Shown here piece after piece: positions 10,194 to 20,220 of a DNA stretch of 64,000 nucleotides. Numbering within the stretch: the first letter of the stretch is position 1; each line of letters opens with the position of its first letter. The translations under genes and the position numbers were made by a program. The notes beneath the pieces are model-generated. The model was not told where the DNA came from, did no database searches, and saw nothing but the letters and a program-made list of their open reading frames with translations. Location of the stretch: positions 18,953 through 82,952 of the forward strand of contig CAMAUL010000004.1 of assembly GCA_945861405.1 (NCBI GenBank), in the 5' to 3' direction. Origin of the DNA: Candidatus Methylobacter oryzae. GTDB lineage: Bacteria > Pseudomonadota > Gammaproteobacteria > Methylococcales > Methylomonadaceae.

Positions 10194-11150
10194 ATGTATT
10201 TTGATATCTTCAATGGCGATGCCGACGGTATTTGCGCACTGATTCAACTGCGCCTGGATCAACCGCTGGCAGCGCAGCTCATTACCGGCATTAAACGCGA
10301 CATACACTTACTGGATAAATTTACTGTCACCTCAGGCGACCACATCACGGTGTTGGATATTTCCCTGCAACAAAACTGCGCGCGGGTTAATGAGTTTTTA
10401 AGCCAAGGCGCTCATGTTTTTTATATAGATCACCACCAGTCCGGCGATATTCCAAAACATCCCCATCTAAAAACGCTGATTAATACCGACAGCGCCATCT
10501 GCACCAGCTTACTCGTCAACCAGTACCTGAACGGGAAATATCCGTTATGGGCAATAACGGCAGCCTTTGGCGACAACTTAAACCATAGCGCTGAACAGCT
10601 GGCCGCCACCCTGAACCTGAACCAAACAGACCTTGAAACCTTGAAAGATCTGGGCATCTACATTAACTATAACGGTTACGGCAGCTGCATTGAAGATCTG
10701 CATTTCGCCCCGGATAAACTGTATCGGGAAATGGCAGGATTCCAATCCCCTTTTGACTTTATCAGCGACAACCGTGACATCTTTACGCAACTGCAACAGG
10801 GCTATCAACAAGACATGGCGAACGCCCTGAGCATTAACCCTGAATATCAAAGCGACGCTGTCGCCGTATTCATCCTGCCCGACACCATCTGGGCAAGACG
10901 CGTTAACGGCGCATTTGGAAATTTTCTTGCCAATCTTAACCCGAACAGAGCCCATGCCGTGATCACCCATAACAACGACAATGATTTTCAGGTTAGCGTC
11001 AGGGCGCCGCTAGCCAATAAAACAGGCGCTGACGAACTGTGTTCCGCCTTTCCAACCGGCGGCGGACGCAAAGCCGCGGCAGGCATCAATCATTTGCCCG
11101 GCGATAAGCTTAATATTTTCATTGAAAAGTTTGAGGCTTTTTATTCGTGA
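10194..11150 (+). CDS. DHH-family phosphoesterase
   Basis: FNGDADGICAL, YIDHHQSGD, GGRKAAAGINHL (DHHA1-like). Confidence 0.75.
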   Translation: MYFDIFNGDADGICALIQLRLDQPLAAQLITGIKRDIHLLDKFTVTSGDHITVLDISLQQNCARVNEFLSQGAHVFYIDHHQSGDIPKHPHLKTLINTDSAICTSLLVNQYLNGKYPLWAITAAFGDNLNHSAEQLAATLNLNQTDLETLKDLGIYINYNGYGSCIEDLHFAPDKLYREMAGFQSPFDFISDNRDIFTQLQQGYQQDMANALSINPEYQSDAVAVFILPDTIWARRVNGAFGNFLANLNPNRAHAVITHNNDNDFQVSVRAPLANKTGADELCSAFPTGGGRKAAAGINHLPGDKLNIFIEKFEAFYS

Positions 11151-11239
11151 GTAGCTGGTACAATGTAAGTAAATGTCTTACGTCTTAATTAAATACAATA
11201 TTAATAAACCGCCAACCAAGACCGCCGGAACCAACACGC

Positions 11240-14200
11240 ATGAATTCACTGAGCAATCCATCCCGCCCTACCGCATCCAACCCAAAGCGCCTGGAAGAAT
11301 TACAACACATCAACCTGCAACTTGCAGCGCTGGGCCAACCCACTTGTGAAGTGGAAAATGACCCTCAATACCTCAAGATTGCCGGAGGTTTGTTAAAAAA
11401 CTATTCCCAGCAACGCCGCCTGCTGGCGCTGACCCAATACCGTTGTCCTGCTGACCAACGCATTCAGGATTTTCTTAACCGTTACTTGACTGAAAACGGC
11501 ATAGACGGGGCTGTCAGTTTGCCTGGCGAAACTTTTATACTGGAGCAAAAAGGACTGGCAAGGGAGCTGTCCCTGCCCTTTCAACACAACGAATTTCATT
11601 CGGCTTATGTCGATTCCTACCGGATTCAACAAGGCGTGTTGCATAATCCGAAAAATGACCGGCGCACCACCAAAGGCGTATTCCATATTGCCGCTGGCGG
11701 TCTTCCGGTTCCGGCCGATAAAAACGAGGTGCCGGTACAGGCATACGCGGCGCTGCTCCGAGCAGCCCTGGCGCCTCCCGACGACCTTTTGTCCCTGCCC
11801 TTTACCAGCGCCCAGCCAAACACCGCAAAACTCTGGGTATCATCATTGATGAGACCTATCGTGTGCCCGGAAGTTTCCGCCACCATGCCGGTCAAAACCA
11901 TGGAAGTGCGGTTTTTTGCGCCCGGCGGACTGGTCGCCAACCTGGATTTTGTTGAATCCATTTTCGGCAACGCGGGCGACCCGTTCCTGCCAGAGAACGA
12001 TGCCGCATTGGATATTGACCACTGGACCGGACATACCGGGTGCATTATTCTCGCTTCGCATCTGGTTCATTGCCGGAAAAAGGATCTGGGACTGCCGCAT
12101 TTTGACGACGCCACCGAGCGTCAGCGCAAAGACGGCATGTGCTGGCAAAATGCGGACGAACTGTACAATAACGGCCAGCCCTTCAAACTGGTGTGCCGCA
12201 ATATGCAAGGCGTGATTGTCACGATCATTGCCGATAACTATTTCGGCTACAGCAAAAAAGAAATCAAGTCCCATATCAGCTATTCGGCCAATCTGTACGG
12301 CGGCGCTGAGGAAGAGCATTCAGGCGGCGCGCTGGCCTTCCCGAGAGTCATTCTGGGTGAAATATTTTTGCCGCATACCTCCTATATCAGCGAACATTAT
12401 TCTTTCGATAAAGTCTGCAAGCAGCTGGCCTCTGTCTTAGAGCCAAAAGAGCAAGGCTATGCGGTTGACAAGAATTATCCCGACATCATTTATATACCGA
12501 GTTCGGCCAAGTTCAACATTCAGCAGCAACAAATCAGCTGGACGCATAACAGGCAACAGACAACACTTAAATTACTGTTCAAGCACACCTATGTGTATCC
12601 CAACGGCTTTAAAATCCATATGGAACGCCACCCCCACGCGCCCAGCTGGCGCTTGATCGGCACCCACCAGGAAGGCACTTTCTGCCACAAGCCGAGCACG
12701 GTGTCCGGTGGCGGCAAATCCGAAATTTCCAAATCGATTGCCGGAGCTATCATTTCCGGCCCTGTCTTTGTCGATGATTTCGACAAGGACATGGATATAG
12801 TCACCCAAATATTTGAGCACGATTATTCCACCCGGTTTCGCGATCCGGCCCTGCATGGCCTCGACCATCGTCCTCTGCTCAGCAATGAACGCACCTTGGG
12901 CTCGGTCATCAAACTGCTGACACCGTCTGCAACCCAGTATTCTGATACCCACAATCAATGGCTGGAAAAAATTCCCCAGCATATCCTGGCCGTGGTGCTG
13001 ATGATCAAACGCTTTTACAAGGAAGAATGGGGGGCAGACTGGAGGAAGAATTTCTCTGTCGATATGGTCAACAGCCACCCCGGTAACGAACTGAAATTCC
13101 AGGGCCGCAAACTGATCGCCAGCTACCTGCGTGTGGGTTTCGACGAAAAAGGCGCGTGGCGGGTTTTCAAACTGCGCCAGGACTTTATCGCCTCGGCCAA
13201 AATCCAGCTGGAAGACGACATTTCCGCGTCCACCGTCGTACCGGTGCATTATCTGACCGGGCTTAATCCAGACTATAAAAACCCCAGCGTTAAACTGGTC
13301 GATAACTGCGAGCAAAGTTTCTTTCAACGCCCTGACGATGCAGTACACCGGGGCACCGATTTACAAACCGAGCTGGATTTTTCGCGTACCGACAATTTCA
13401 TCTCCAATTTCCAGCCGCTGACTGCCGAAGATGCCCGCGAATTTTTAGAAGACGTCATTCACTTCGACGAATTCAGCGAACCGATGCGAAACGTTATCCG
13501 GCAGGCCGTCAACTGCAAGGATGGCGAGTATTTCGTGTCCTCGGCGCACCCGCGTCTGGTTGACGGAAAGCCCAGCCTCAATGTCAGATACCTGCAACTA
13601 CGCCCGGATATTGCCGACCCCAAAATGCGCTATATTGCGGAAATGTCCACCCGCTTAGCGCGGGGGCTTAATGCCGATCAAACCGTTTATTTCCCGGTTA
13701 ACGAAGTATTGACCGGACGACGCAACAACCCCGCCGAACTTGAGGCAGGCATCCGCCCACTGGCTATCTATAACCCGATCCATTACCAGGAACTGCCTGA
13801 GCTGTTTATGGATTTTATTTGCAGTCTGACCGGAAAATCGCCTTCCACCACCGGCGCAGGTTCCGAAGGCGCGCTGACTAAAGGCCCGTTCAATGCCGTA
13901 TCGGCCACCGCCGACCTGAATACCGCACTGGTTTCATTCATCCTGTGCGGCTACGACGGCTATTCCACGGCGGCAGGCTACATAGGCTCCCAGCGCCGCA
14001 TTGATCATGACATCAGTCTGCTGATCCCGGAAATCTGGTCGCGCTTGCCGGTAGCCGAACGCGACCCGCAGTATTTGATTGAAAAGGGGCAATTAGAAAA
14101 ACTGGAAGATTTCGAATACCAAGGCCGCACCGTATTCCAAAGCCGCCTGGGTTACCGCATTACCGAACGTTTTGTACATACCAACTTCGGCAAGATGTTC

Positions 14201-14698
14201 GATTACCCGACGGCAGTATTTGACGAGGCCATGCTAAAACCGGAAACGCAGGATCTGCCCAGCTATGTAGACGGCATCGACAATGTTTTTGAGGCTCAGC
14301 AACGGGTCGCGCAACTTTATTTCCAGGACGGTTCCATTGATGACGCCTGCCCGCCCTTAAAAGCGCTGTTACACATCATGGCTCACGGCCACTACGCGGG
14401 CCAAACTATCAGCGATCCGGCTATTCGCACGATGTTTACCCGCGACTATTTGCTACAAAGCGACTGGTACCAACAGCGCCTTGAAATCAAACAGCAGCGC
14501 GACAGCAAGCTTTGGCAGCAACACAAAACCTATATCCAGCAGCAATTAACGGCAACGGAACAGTATGATTTGACCATCCGAGCCAAGTTAAACCAAAAAC
14601 TCGAAGCGGCAGAACGCAAGCTGGCCGAGATCAACGACAAGGAATACTTGCAACTGTTGCAAGGCACTTTAGGGGCGGATTGGGTACATCTTTCGTAG
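11240..14698 (+). CDS. Large (1152 aa) protein, candidate pyrophosphate-type PEP carboxykinase
   Basis: Size and motif GTFCHKPSTVSGGGKSEISKSI with internal acidic VDDFDKDMD; assigned from memory of the PPi-PEPCK family, not verified. Confidence 0.5.
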   Translation: MNSLSNPSRPTASNPKRLEELQHINLQLAALGQPTCEVENDPQYLKIAGGLLKNYSQQRRLLALTQYRCPADQRIQDFLNRYLTENGIDGAVSLPGETFILEQKGLARELSLPFQHNEFHSAYVDSYRIQQGVLHNPKNDRRTTKGVFHIAAGGLPVPADKNEVPVQAYAALLRAALAPPDDLLSLPFTSAQPNTAKLWVSSLMRPIVCPEVSATMPVKTMEVRFFAPGGLVANLDFVESIFGNAGDPFLPENDAALDIDHWTGHTGCIILASHLVHCRKKDLGLPHFDDATERQRKDGMCWQNADELYNNGQPFKLVCRNMQGVIVTIIADNYFGYSKKEIKSHISYSANLYGGAEEEHSGGALAFPRVILGEIFLPHTSYISEHYSFDKVCKQLASVLEPKEQGYAVDKNYPDIIYIPSSAKFNIQQQQISWTHNRQQTTLKLLFKHTYVYPNGFKIHMERHPHAPSWRLIGTHQEGTFCHKPSTVSGGGKSEISKSIAGAIISGPVFVDDFDKDMDIVTQIFEHDYSTRFRDPALHGLDHRPLLSNERTLGSVIKLLTPSATQYSDTHNQWLEKIPQHILAVVLMIKRFYKEEWGADWRKNFSVDMVNSHPGNELKFQGRKLIASYLRVGFDEKGAWRVFKLRQDFIASAKIQLEDDISASTVVPVHYLTGLNPDYKNPSVKLVDNCEQSFFQRPDDAVHRGTDLQTELDFSRTDNFISNFQPLTAEDAREFLEDVIHFDEFSEPMRNVIRQAVNCKDGEYFVSSAHPRLVDGKPSLNVRYLQLRPDIADPKMRYIAEMSTRLARGLNADQTVYFPVNEVLTGRRNNPAELEAGIRPLAIYNPIHYQELPELFMDFICSLTGKSPSTTGAGSEGALTKGPFNAVSATADLNTALVSFILCGYDGYSTAAGYIGSQRRIDHDISLLIPEIWSRLPVAERDPQYLIEKGQLEKLEDFEYQGRTVFQSRLGYRITERFVHTNFGKMFDYPTAVFDEAMLKPETQDLPSYVDGIDNVFEAQQRVAQLYFQDGSIDDACPPLKALLHIMAHGHYAGQTISDPAIRTMFTRDYLLQSDWYQQRLEIKQQRDSKLWQQHKTYIQQQLTATEQYDLTIRAKLNQKLEAAERKLAEINDKEYLQLLQGTLGADWVHLS

Positions 14699-14813
14699 GC
14701 CGCAATAAGCCTGTTTGAGTGACCGCGAAAACAGGCGTTTCCGGCAGAGTGGTTGGAGCGTAGAATTTTAGAACGGCTGATCCGTTACACCGTAACCAGC
14801 CTTCAATATAACA

Positions 14814-14861
14814 CGAAGTTCACCGAAACCCAATCATGGACTTCGGTGAGCTTCGCTTTTT
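14814..14861 (+). terminator. Intrinsic terminator downstream of the 1152-aa ORF
   Basis: 14-bp stem cgaagttcaccgaa / ttcggtgagcttcg with one G-T pair, then cttttt. Confidence 0.75.
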
Positions 14862-14879
14862 CATTAAATGTAGTTTTGA

Positions 14880-15608
14880 TTAAACTGCAATACCTACCTG
14901 CAAAGCATCAAACCAATCTAAAAAGCGTTTGACATCATCACCTTTAAACATCCGCCCATGCTGTGGAGCCAATATATCAATATCCAGATTTCTTACCCGT
15001 TCAATCCAGACTCTTTTGGCCTGGTTTGACGGCATCATTCGTTGATGCCAATGACGCATTTTTTCAACATGTGCCGCAAAATTATCAACAAACACGGGGG
15101 CGTCAGGGGCTTCGAAAGCTGCACCGACATCACCTGTCATCAAAATTTTAGCTTGCGGATCATAAACATGGAAATTACCGGGGGAATGCAAATAGTGCGC
15201 AGGAATAATCTGCAATTCCACAGACTCTAATTTAATGGTGCCGCCATTGTCAGAAATGGGCACATATTCTATCGATTCACAACTATAATGCCGCAAAAAC
15301 CCTTCCCAAATGGCCGGCGCATGAAGCTTGGCATTGGTTAAAGCCTGATCCCATAAGCCCAGAGACGAAATCACGTCAGGATCCTGATGCGAAGCAAACA
15401 AATCCGTTATTTGATCCACAGGAGCATGATGCAGCACAGCGGCCATCATCGGTGCAAACAGTTCAGCGCCGCCTGGATCCAAAAGCAGACAGCGGTTCGG
15501 GGTGCGCACTACATATTGGTTGGTATCGATTATATTAGCGGGTTTGCCTTCATCCCTTCCAAACATAATCCATTGGTGCGATCCTTCATATATCTTGGTC
15601 ATTTTCAT
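14880..15608 (-). CDS. MBL-fold di-iron protein of the ODP (oxygen-binding di-iron protein) / flavodiiron-like type
   Basis: SHQDPDV (variant HxExDH), AHYLHSPGNFHVYD, MTGDVGAAF, APQHGRMF; adjacent to chemotaxis genes; no flavodoxin domain. Confidence 0.7.
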   Translation of the reverse strand: MKMTKIYEGSHQWIMFGRDEGKPANIIDTNQYVVRTPNRCLLLDPGGAELFAPMMAAVLHHAPVDQITDLFASHQDPDVISSLGLWDQALTNAKLHAPAIWEGFLRHYSCESIEYVPISDNGGTIKLESVELQIIPAHYLHSPGNFHVYDPQAKILMTGDVGAAFEAPDAPVFVDNFAAHVEKMRHWHQRMMPSNQAKRVWIERVRNLDIDILAPQHGRMFKGDDVKRFLDWFDALQVGIAV

Positions 15609-15640
15609 AAAAAAACAAGCCTTCTGTAGTTAGCAGCTAT

Positions 15641-16249
15641 TTAGCTATTGCGATAAATGGATAATGCGATTCGGCAACGCTGCACATTATCATGAATGGT
15701 ATGTGCAGCTTTATCTACACTTTCAGCAACTGCTTGCAGGCTCTGCAAATATTCACCCGCTTGTGATGCTTCAATTCTTGAGTTTGCGGCGATAACCCGG
15801 GCCGCACGCGCATGATGCATCACCGCTTCAAGCTGGCCTAAGAGTTGCGAAACATCCCGTTTAAACTGCCGCTGGCAATCTTGCATTGAAAGCCTTGCAT
15901 GATCCACGGGTTCCTGCATCGATTTGGCATAAGCGGCACCCTCAGCCATTTTGGCTGCCAGCTCAAATTTATTATAAGCAGTCGTTTTTTGGAATTCATC
16001 AACCGTTAATCGATACAACACCAATGCATAGATATTAATATTAGTAACCAATTCAATTGTTTCTTTAGCCAACTCATTAATAAAGTCAGTAATCGGTTGA
16101 AATCCTTTGGCTTTATCTCCGGCCCTGAATGCAATAGCCTTGGCATTGGCCGCAGCTAATGATATTTCCTTAGCCACGACCATGACCGCGCTTAACTCCG
16201 AGGTAATGGAAGCTACTGCAATAAATTGTGATTTAGTCTGATTAGTCAT
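15641..16249 (-). CDS. Soluble protein with two degenerate MCP signalling-tip motifs
   Basis: AAANAKAIAFRAGDKAKGFQPITDFINELAKET and IAANSRIEASQAGEYLQSLQAVAESVDKAAHTI resemble MCP tip [27 protein letters not shown]; no TM segment visible. Confidence 0.55.
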   Translation of the reverse strand: MTNQTKSQFIAVASITSELSAVMVVAKEISLAAANAKAIAFRAGDKAKGFQPITDFINELAKETIELVTNINIYALVLYRLTVDEFQKTTAYNKFELAAKMAEGAAYAKSMQEPVDHARLSMQDCQRQFKRDVSQLLGQLEAVMHHARAARVIAANSRIEASQAGEYLQSLQAVAESVDKAAHTIHDNVQRCRIALSIYRNS

Positions 16250-16423
16250 AGGTAATTACACGGCATAAAAAATAACATTTTTTAAAATTCTGTATCTGGC
16301 ACACAATACGTTCCTACCCTGCTATGGTAAGTTCTGCTGGAATATACCCGCATAAGAAAACGTTGCCAACTACATCCGAAAGGGCTAGGAAGATGAGATC
16401 AAATAACCTTGACAGCCTGTTTT

Positions 16424-17542
16424 TTAGTTAACCTTGCCAACACTGTCAGGCTTAACCAAACTTAAAACTTTACTCGAAACCTCTTCTAGCGATACCACAT
16501 AGTCAGTACAACCCAACTTAAATGCCGCACCCGGCATACCCCAAACTACACTGGATTGCTCATCCTGAATAACTGTTTTAGCGCCCGCATCATGCATTTC
16601 TTTCATGCCCATTGCGCCATCAGCACCCATACCGGTTAATAACACAGCAATAGCATTAGCGCCTGCACATTGAGCAACTGAACGAAACAACACATCAACA
16701 GCAGGTTTATGGCGATTGACTGGCAGTCCGTCACTTAAGTGAATGATATATTTGCTTCCCTCGCGAATCACCAGCATGTGTTTGTCTCCCGGTGAAAGAT
16801 AGATATTTCCCGGTTCAACTGTCTGACCGTGTTTGGGGATACAAGCTGACATTTCCGTTGCAAGGTCAATATGCCGGACAAATGATTCGCTAAATGCGGC
16901 GGGCAAATGTTGCGTTATTAGAATAGGCGGAGTATCTGCTGGAAATCCTTTAACGACCGCTTTAATGGCTTCTGTCCCACCCGTTGAGGCACCTAAGGCA
17001 ATTATCTTGTTGGTGGGGGTGATATGTGTTTTTGTGGGAGCCGCTTTCAGAATCACATCGACTGAGTGTTTCTCGGAAATCTCGGGAGCAGTTGCTGCAG
17101 GGCTTTTGGCTTTAGCCACTCTAGTGTAGACATTGCCAACTTTAGCTTGTGCGGCAACGATAACCTTGGAAATAATTTCCTCAGCATACTCGTTCAGCGT
17201 ATTAACAACATCAACTTTGGGTTTGGCAATAAAGTCGACAGCACCCAGTGCCAAGGCATTTAAAGTGGCTTCCGCACCGTGTTCCGTCAGCGTGGAGATC
17301 ATTACAACCGGAGTTGGCCGCAAACGCATCAGGTTGCTTAAGAAGGTTATTCCGTCCATGTGCGGCATTTCAATATCCAGCGTCAACACATCCGGATTTA
17401 ATTGCTTAATCATGTCTCTGGCAATAAGAGGGTCTGCTGCTGCGCCGACTACCTCAATTTCAGGTGACGAGCTTAAAACTTCAGTCAGTATTTTCCTGAT
17501 TAATGCTGAATCATCAATGATCAATACGCGTATCTTACCCAT
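16424..17542 (-). CDS. cheB: Chemotaxis response regulator protein-glutamate methylesterase CheB
   Basis: Receiver domain plus methylesterase domain (ALGASTGGTEAI, QHLPAAFSESF, LLTGMGADGAMGM). Confidence 0.95.
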   Translation of the reverse strand: MGKIRVLIIDDSALIRKILTEVLSSSPEIEVVGAAADPLIARDMIKQLNPDVLTLDIEMPHMDGITFLSNLMRLRPTPVVMISTLTEHGAEATLNALALGAVDFIAKPKVDVVNTLNEYAEEIISKVIVAAQAKVGNVYTRVAKAKSPAATAPEISEKHSVDVILKAAPTKTHITPTNKIIALGASTGGTEAIKAVVKGFPADTPPILITQHLPAAFSESFVRHIDLATEMSACIPKHGQTVEPGNIYLSPGDKHMLVIREGSKYIIHLSDGLPVNRHKPAVDVLFRSVAQCAGANAIAVLLTGMGADGAMGMKEMHDAGAKTVIQDEQSSVVWGMPGAAFKLGCTDYVVSLEEVSSKVLSLVKPDSVGKVN

Positions 17543-17696
17543 AAATCCACTCTAAAAGAAGCCCATCGTCACACCCTCAAAAGGTGCATTTTAATATTAC
17601 ATTATTACCATTTTACATTACATGTCCGAAGTTTTTCATCCTGTCATCCACACACATTTTTCGTGTAATATCCAGAACTCCATCCAGGGTTTCCCA

Positions 17697-18116
17697 TTAC
17701 TCAAGTCTTCTAATATTAGCCTGTGAGGCTACTTTTACCTTGGCAATAATGTCCTCGGCATAGTCATTCAATGCATTTTCGACATCAACAGTCGGTTTAG
17801 CGATAAAATCCACCGCGCCCAGCTCCAGAGCCGTTAAAGTCACTTCAGCATTGCTTTCTGTGAGCGCTGAAATCATCACAACAGGCATAGGCCTAAGGCG
17901 CATCAAATTACGCAAAAAAGTTATCCCATCCATACGCGGCATTTCGATATCCAAGGTCAAAACATCTGGATTCAATTCTTTAATCATTTCTCTGGCAATA
18001 AGAGGATCTTCAGCGGTGCCAACGACCTCAATATCCGTAGACGAATTTAAAATCTCAGTCAGTACCTTCCTGATTAATAATGAATCATCAATAATCAATA
18101 CACGTATTTTGCTCAT
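17697..18116 (-). CDS. Stand-alone receiver protein: tandem paralogue of the CheB receiver domain lacking the methylesterase domain
   Basis: [26 protein letters not shown]...[26 protein letters not shown] closely matches the adjacent CheB N-terminus; stops just after the linker. Confidence 0.88.
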   Translation of the reverse strand: MSKIRVLIIDDSLLIRKVLTEILNSSTDIEVVGTAEDPLIAREMIKELNPDVLTLDIEMPRMDGITFLRNLMRLRPMPVVMISALTESNAEVTLTALELGAVDFIAKPTVDVENALNDYAEDIIAKVKVASQANIRRLE

Positions 18117-18125
18117 TGTATGCTC

Positions 18126-18764
18126 TTAAAAAAGCTCAACATCACCCTCAACAGGCGCATTTTTAATATCGTTAAAGTACTGCCGCTCTCTTCTTACAAT
18201 CGTATCATTATGCAAATGCTCGATCTTTTTCATCCCGACTTTTCCTGTTTTAGGGAAGTAAATTATTTTCCGGGGATAAATATCGCCCAAATCCTGGGAT
18301 AATAAAGGCAACCCTTCGGTATCGATATAATCCAAGATGAAGTCAATATTTTTAAGGCCTACATCTGTCAAGGTTGGAATGATTTTACCGCCGCCAAACA
18401 CCTTAACTTCCAAATTTTTTCTTTTACCGCCATTCATCAAAATAGTGTTAATTAAATGCTCCATCGCATAATTTCCATAGCGGGTCGCATTGCCAACTAC
18501 GGCTTCATTGCCTTGCTTTAATTTATCGGCTGTAGTTTCCGGCAACATAAAGTGATTCATTCCGCCCAAACCTGACACCTTGTCTCTGATACAGGCCGAT
18601 ATACAAGACCCTAATACGGTTGTAATCAATTCATCTTCCTGAGTTACATAGTATTCACCGGGTAAAATTTTTGCGGCAACTACACCACGCTCTTTATCCA
18701 TATACCTGTTAATGTGCTCAAAACCATCAATGGAGGGTAAGCCAATATCCTTGCTAGTACTCAT
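18126..18764 (-). CDS. cheD: Chemoreceptor glutamine deamidase CheD
   Basis: TVLGSCISACIRD, GGMNHFMLP, VKVFGGGKI. Confidence 0.93.
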   Translation of the reverse strand: MSTSKDIGLPSIDGFEHINRYMDKERGVVAAKILPGEYYVTQEDELITTVLGSCISACIRDKVSGLGGMNHFMLPETTADKLKQGNEAVVGNATRYGNYAMEHLINTILMNGGKRKNLEVKVFGGGKIIPTLTDVGLKNIDFILDYIDTEGLPLLSQDLGDIYPRKIIYFPKTGKVGMKKIEHLHNDTIVRRERQYFNDIKNAPVEGDVELF

Positions 18765-18770
18765 TAGTAT

Positions 18771-19610
18771 TTACGTATTTTTCCTGTAACTGGTGCATGC
18801 AACCAACTCAAACTCATTTGAAAGCTGGTTCAATGATTCTGAATGTCCGATAAATAGCCATGACTTGCTGGACAGCATTTGAGCATATCTTTTTGCGAGC
18901 GATGTCTTGGTTTCACGATCAAAGTAAATCAAAACATTACGACAAAAAATAAAGTCAAAATGACATTTCATCGGCCAATCTTGCATCAAATTTAACTTTT
19001 TAAACTGAATAATTTGTTGTAATTGAGGCCTTACTTTTACTTGACCTGACTGCGATGATTTACCGCGCATAAACCACTGCTTAAGTAGTTCTTCCGGTAA
19101 GTCACTGACGCGATCTTCCGTATAGACTCCCTCCGATGCCATTTGCAAAACATTGGTGTCCAAATCAGTTGCTAAAATCTTAATGTCCCAGTCAGCAGGT
19201 ATATTTTCCAGCAGGGTAATCGCTAAAGAGTAAGGTTCTTCCCCGGTAGAGCAACCGGCAGACCACACCCTGATTTGCTTAGAGGTTTTATTTCTAATCA
19301 AGACTTCTGGAATAACAACATCGCGAACATAATCAAAATGATGAATTTCCCTAAAAAAGGCGGTTAGATTGGTTGTTATCGCGTTGATAAACTCAGTAAA
19401 CTCGTGATCTGGATAATCTTTAAGATACTGGCAATATTCTTTAAAATCCGCTAATCCAAGCTTCCTTACCCGTTTGGACAGTCTGGAATAAAACATATCA
19501 AATCTTTCATCAGGAACCTGGATGCCTGAATGCTCATTGGACAATTTTCTTAAAAAATTAAAGTCGTCTGCAGTGAATTTAAATTCTCGAGCCTTCTCAA
19601 CAATAGCCAT
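18771..19610 (-). CDS. cheR: Chemotaxis protein methyltransferase CheR
   Basis: LTAFFRE, RVWSAGCSTGEEPYSLAI, FDFIFCRNVLIYFD. Confidence 0.95.
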   Translation of the reverse strand: MAIVEKAREFKFTADDFNFLRKLSNEHSGIQVPDERFDMFYSRLSKRVRKLGLADFKEYCQYLKDYPDHEFTEFINAITTNLTAFFREIHHFDYVRDVVIPEVLIRNKTSKQIRVWSAGCSTGEEPYSLAITLLENIPADWDIKILATDLDTNVLQMASEGVYTEDRVSDLPEELLKQWFMRGKSSQSGQVKVRPQLQQIIQFKKLNLMQDWPMKCHFDFIFCRNVLIYFDRETKTSLAKRYAQMLSSKSWLFIGHSESLNQLSNEFELVACTSYRKNT

Positions 19611-19638
19611 CTTTAAACTGCTTCCTGTCCGTCAAAAA

Positions 19639-20220
19639 TCACATGCCATCAACGTCAAGCACATCCAGCAATCCCAGCAACTGAGCAGACTCAACAAATC
19701 GTGGGGATGGATAAATAATGGTTACTTTCTTTTGCAGCTTATCGGCATCTTTTTTTAACGAAACAAGCAGCTGCAATGTGGCTGTATCTATTGACGATAC
19801 GTCAGAGGCGTTTATTTCGATTTGATCATGTAAGTCTAATAAATTCTTTAGCTTTTCATGCAACTTGACAACATTCTGAATCGTCAAAGTAGAGTCTAAA
19901 TCAATTTGTGACCCTTCCGTTTCCTCTGACATCGAATCCACGGCAACTGCTCCTGCATCAATGCAAACAGTATCATTTTCAAGCTCAATTTCAGCTATGA
20001 CTATTCCATCTTCCAGAGTTATATTTAAATCAGAATCTGCCATCAAATCGTCTGAATAATCATCGGCACCGGTCATTCCAATCTCATCATCAATCAGGTG
20101 CTGCGCTTCATCGCTATCGCTACTTCCGTTATCGATTGTTTGTTCATTTTTATCGGCATTACCTTCCATCCACGCTAGCGGATCGTATCCGATCAAATCA
20201 TTATCTTCACTTGCTGCCAT
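19639..20220 (-). CDS. STAS-domain protein with long acidic N-terminal extension
   Basis: C-terminal SQIDLDSTLTIQNVVKLHEKLKNLL...IEINASDVSSIDTATLQLLVSLKKDA; acidic N-terminus. Confidence 0.75.
   Translation of the reverse strand: MAASEDNDLIGYDPLAWMEGNADKNEQTIDNGSSDSDEAQHLIDDEIGMTGADDYSDDLMADSDLNITLEDGIVIAEIELENDTVCIDAGAVAVDSMSEETEGSQIDLDSTLTIQNVVKLHEKLKNLLDLHDQIEINASDVSSIDTATLQLLVSLKKDADKLQKKVTIIYPSPRFVESAQLLGLLDVLDVDGM

Noticed and set aside
12572-13348. 258-aa ORF antisense to the 1152-aa gene
   Set aside because: Shadow ORF opposite a long, codon-biased CDS; no recognisable domain.
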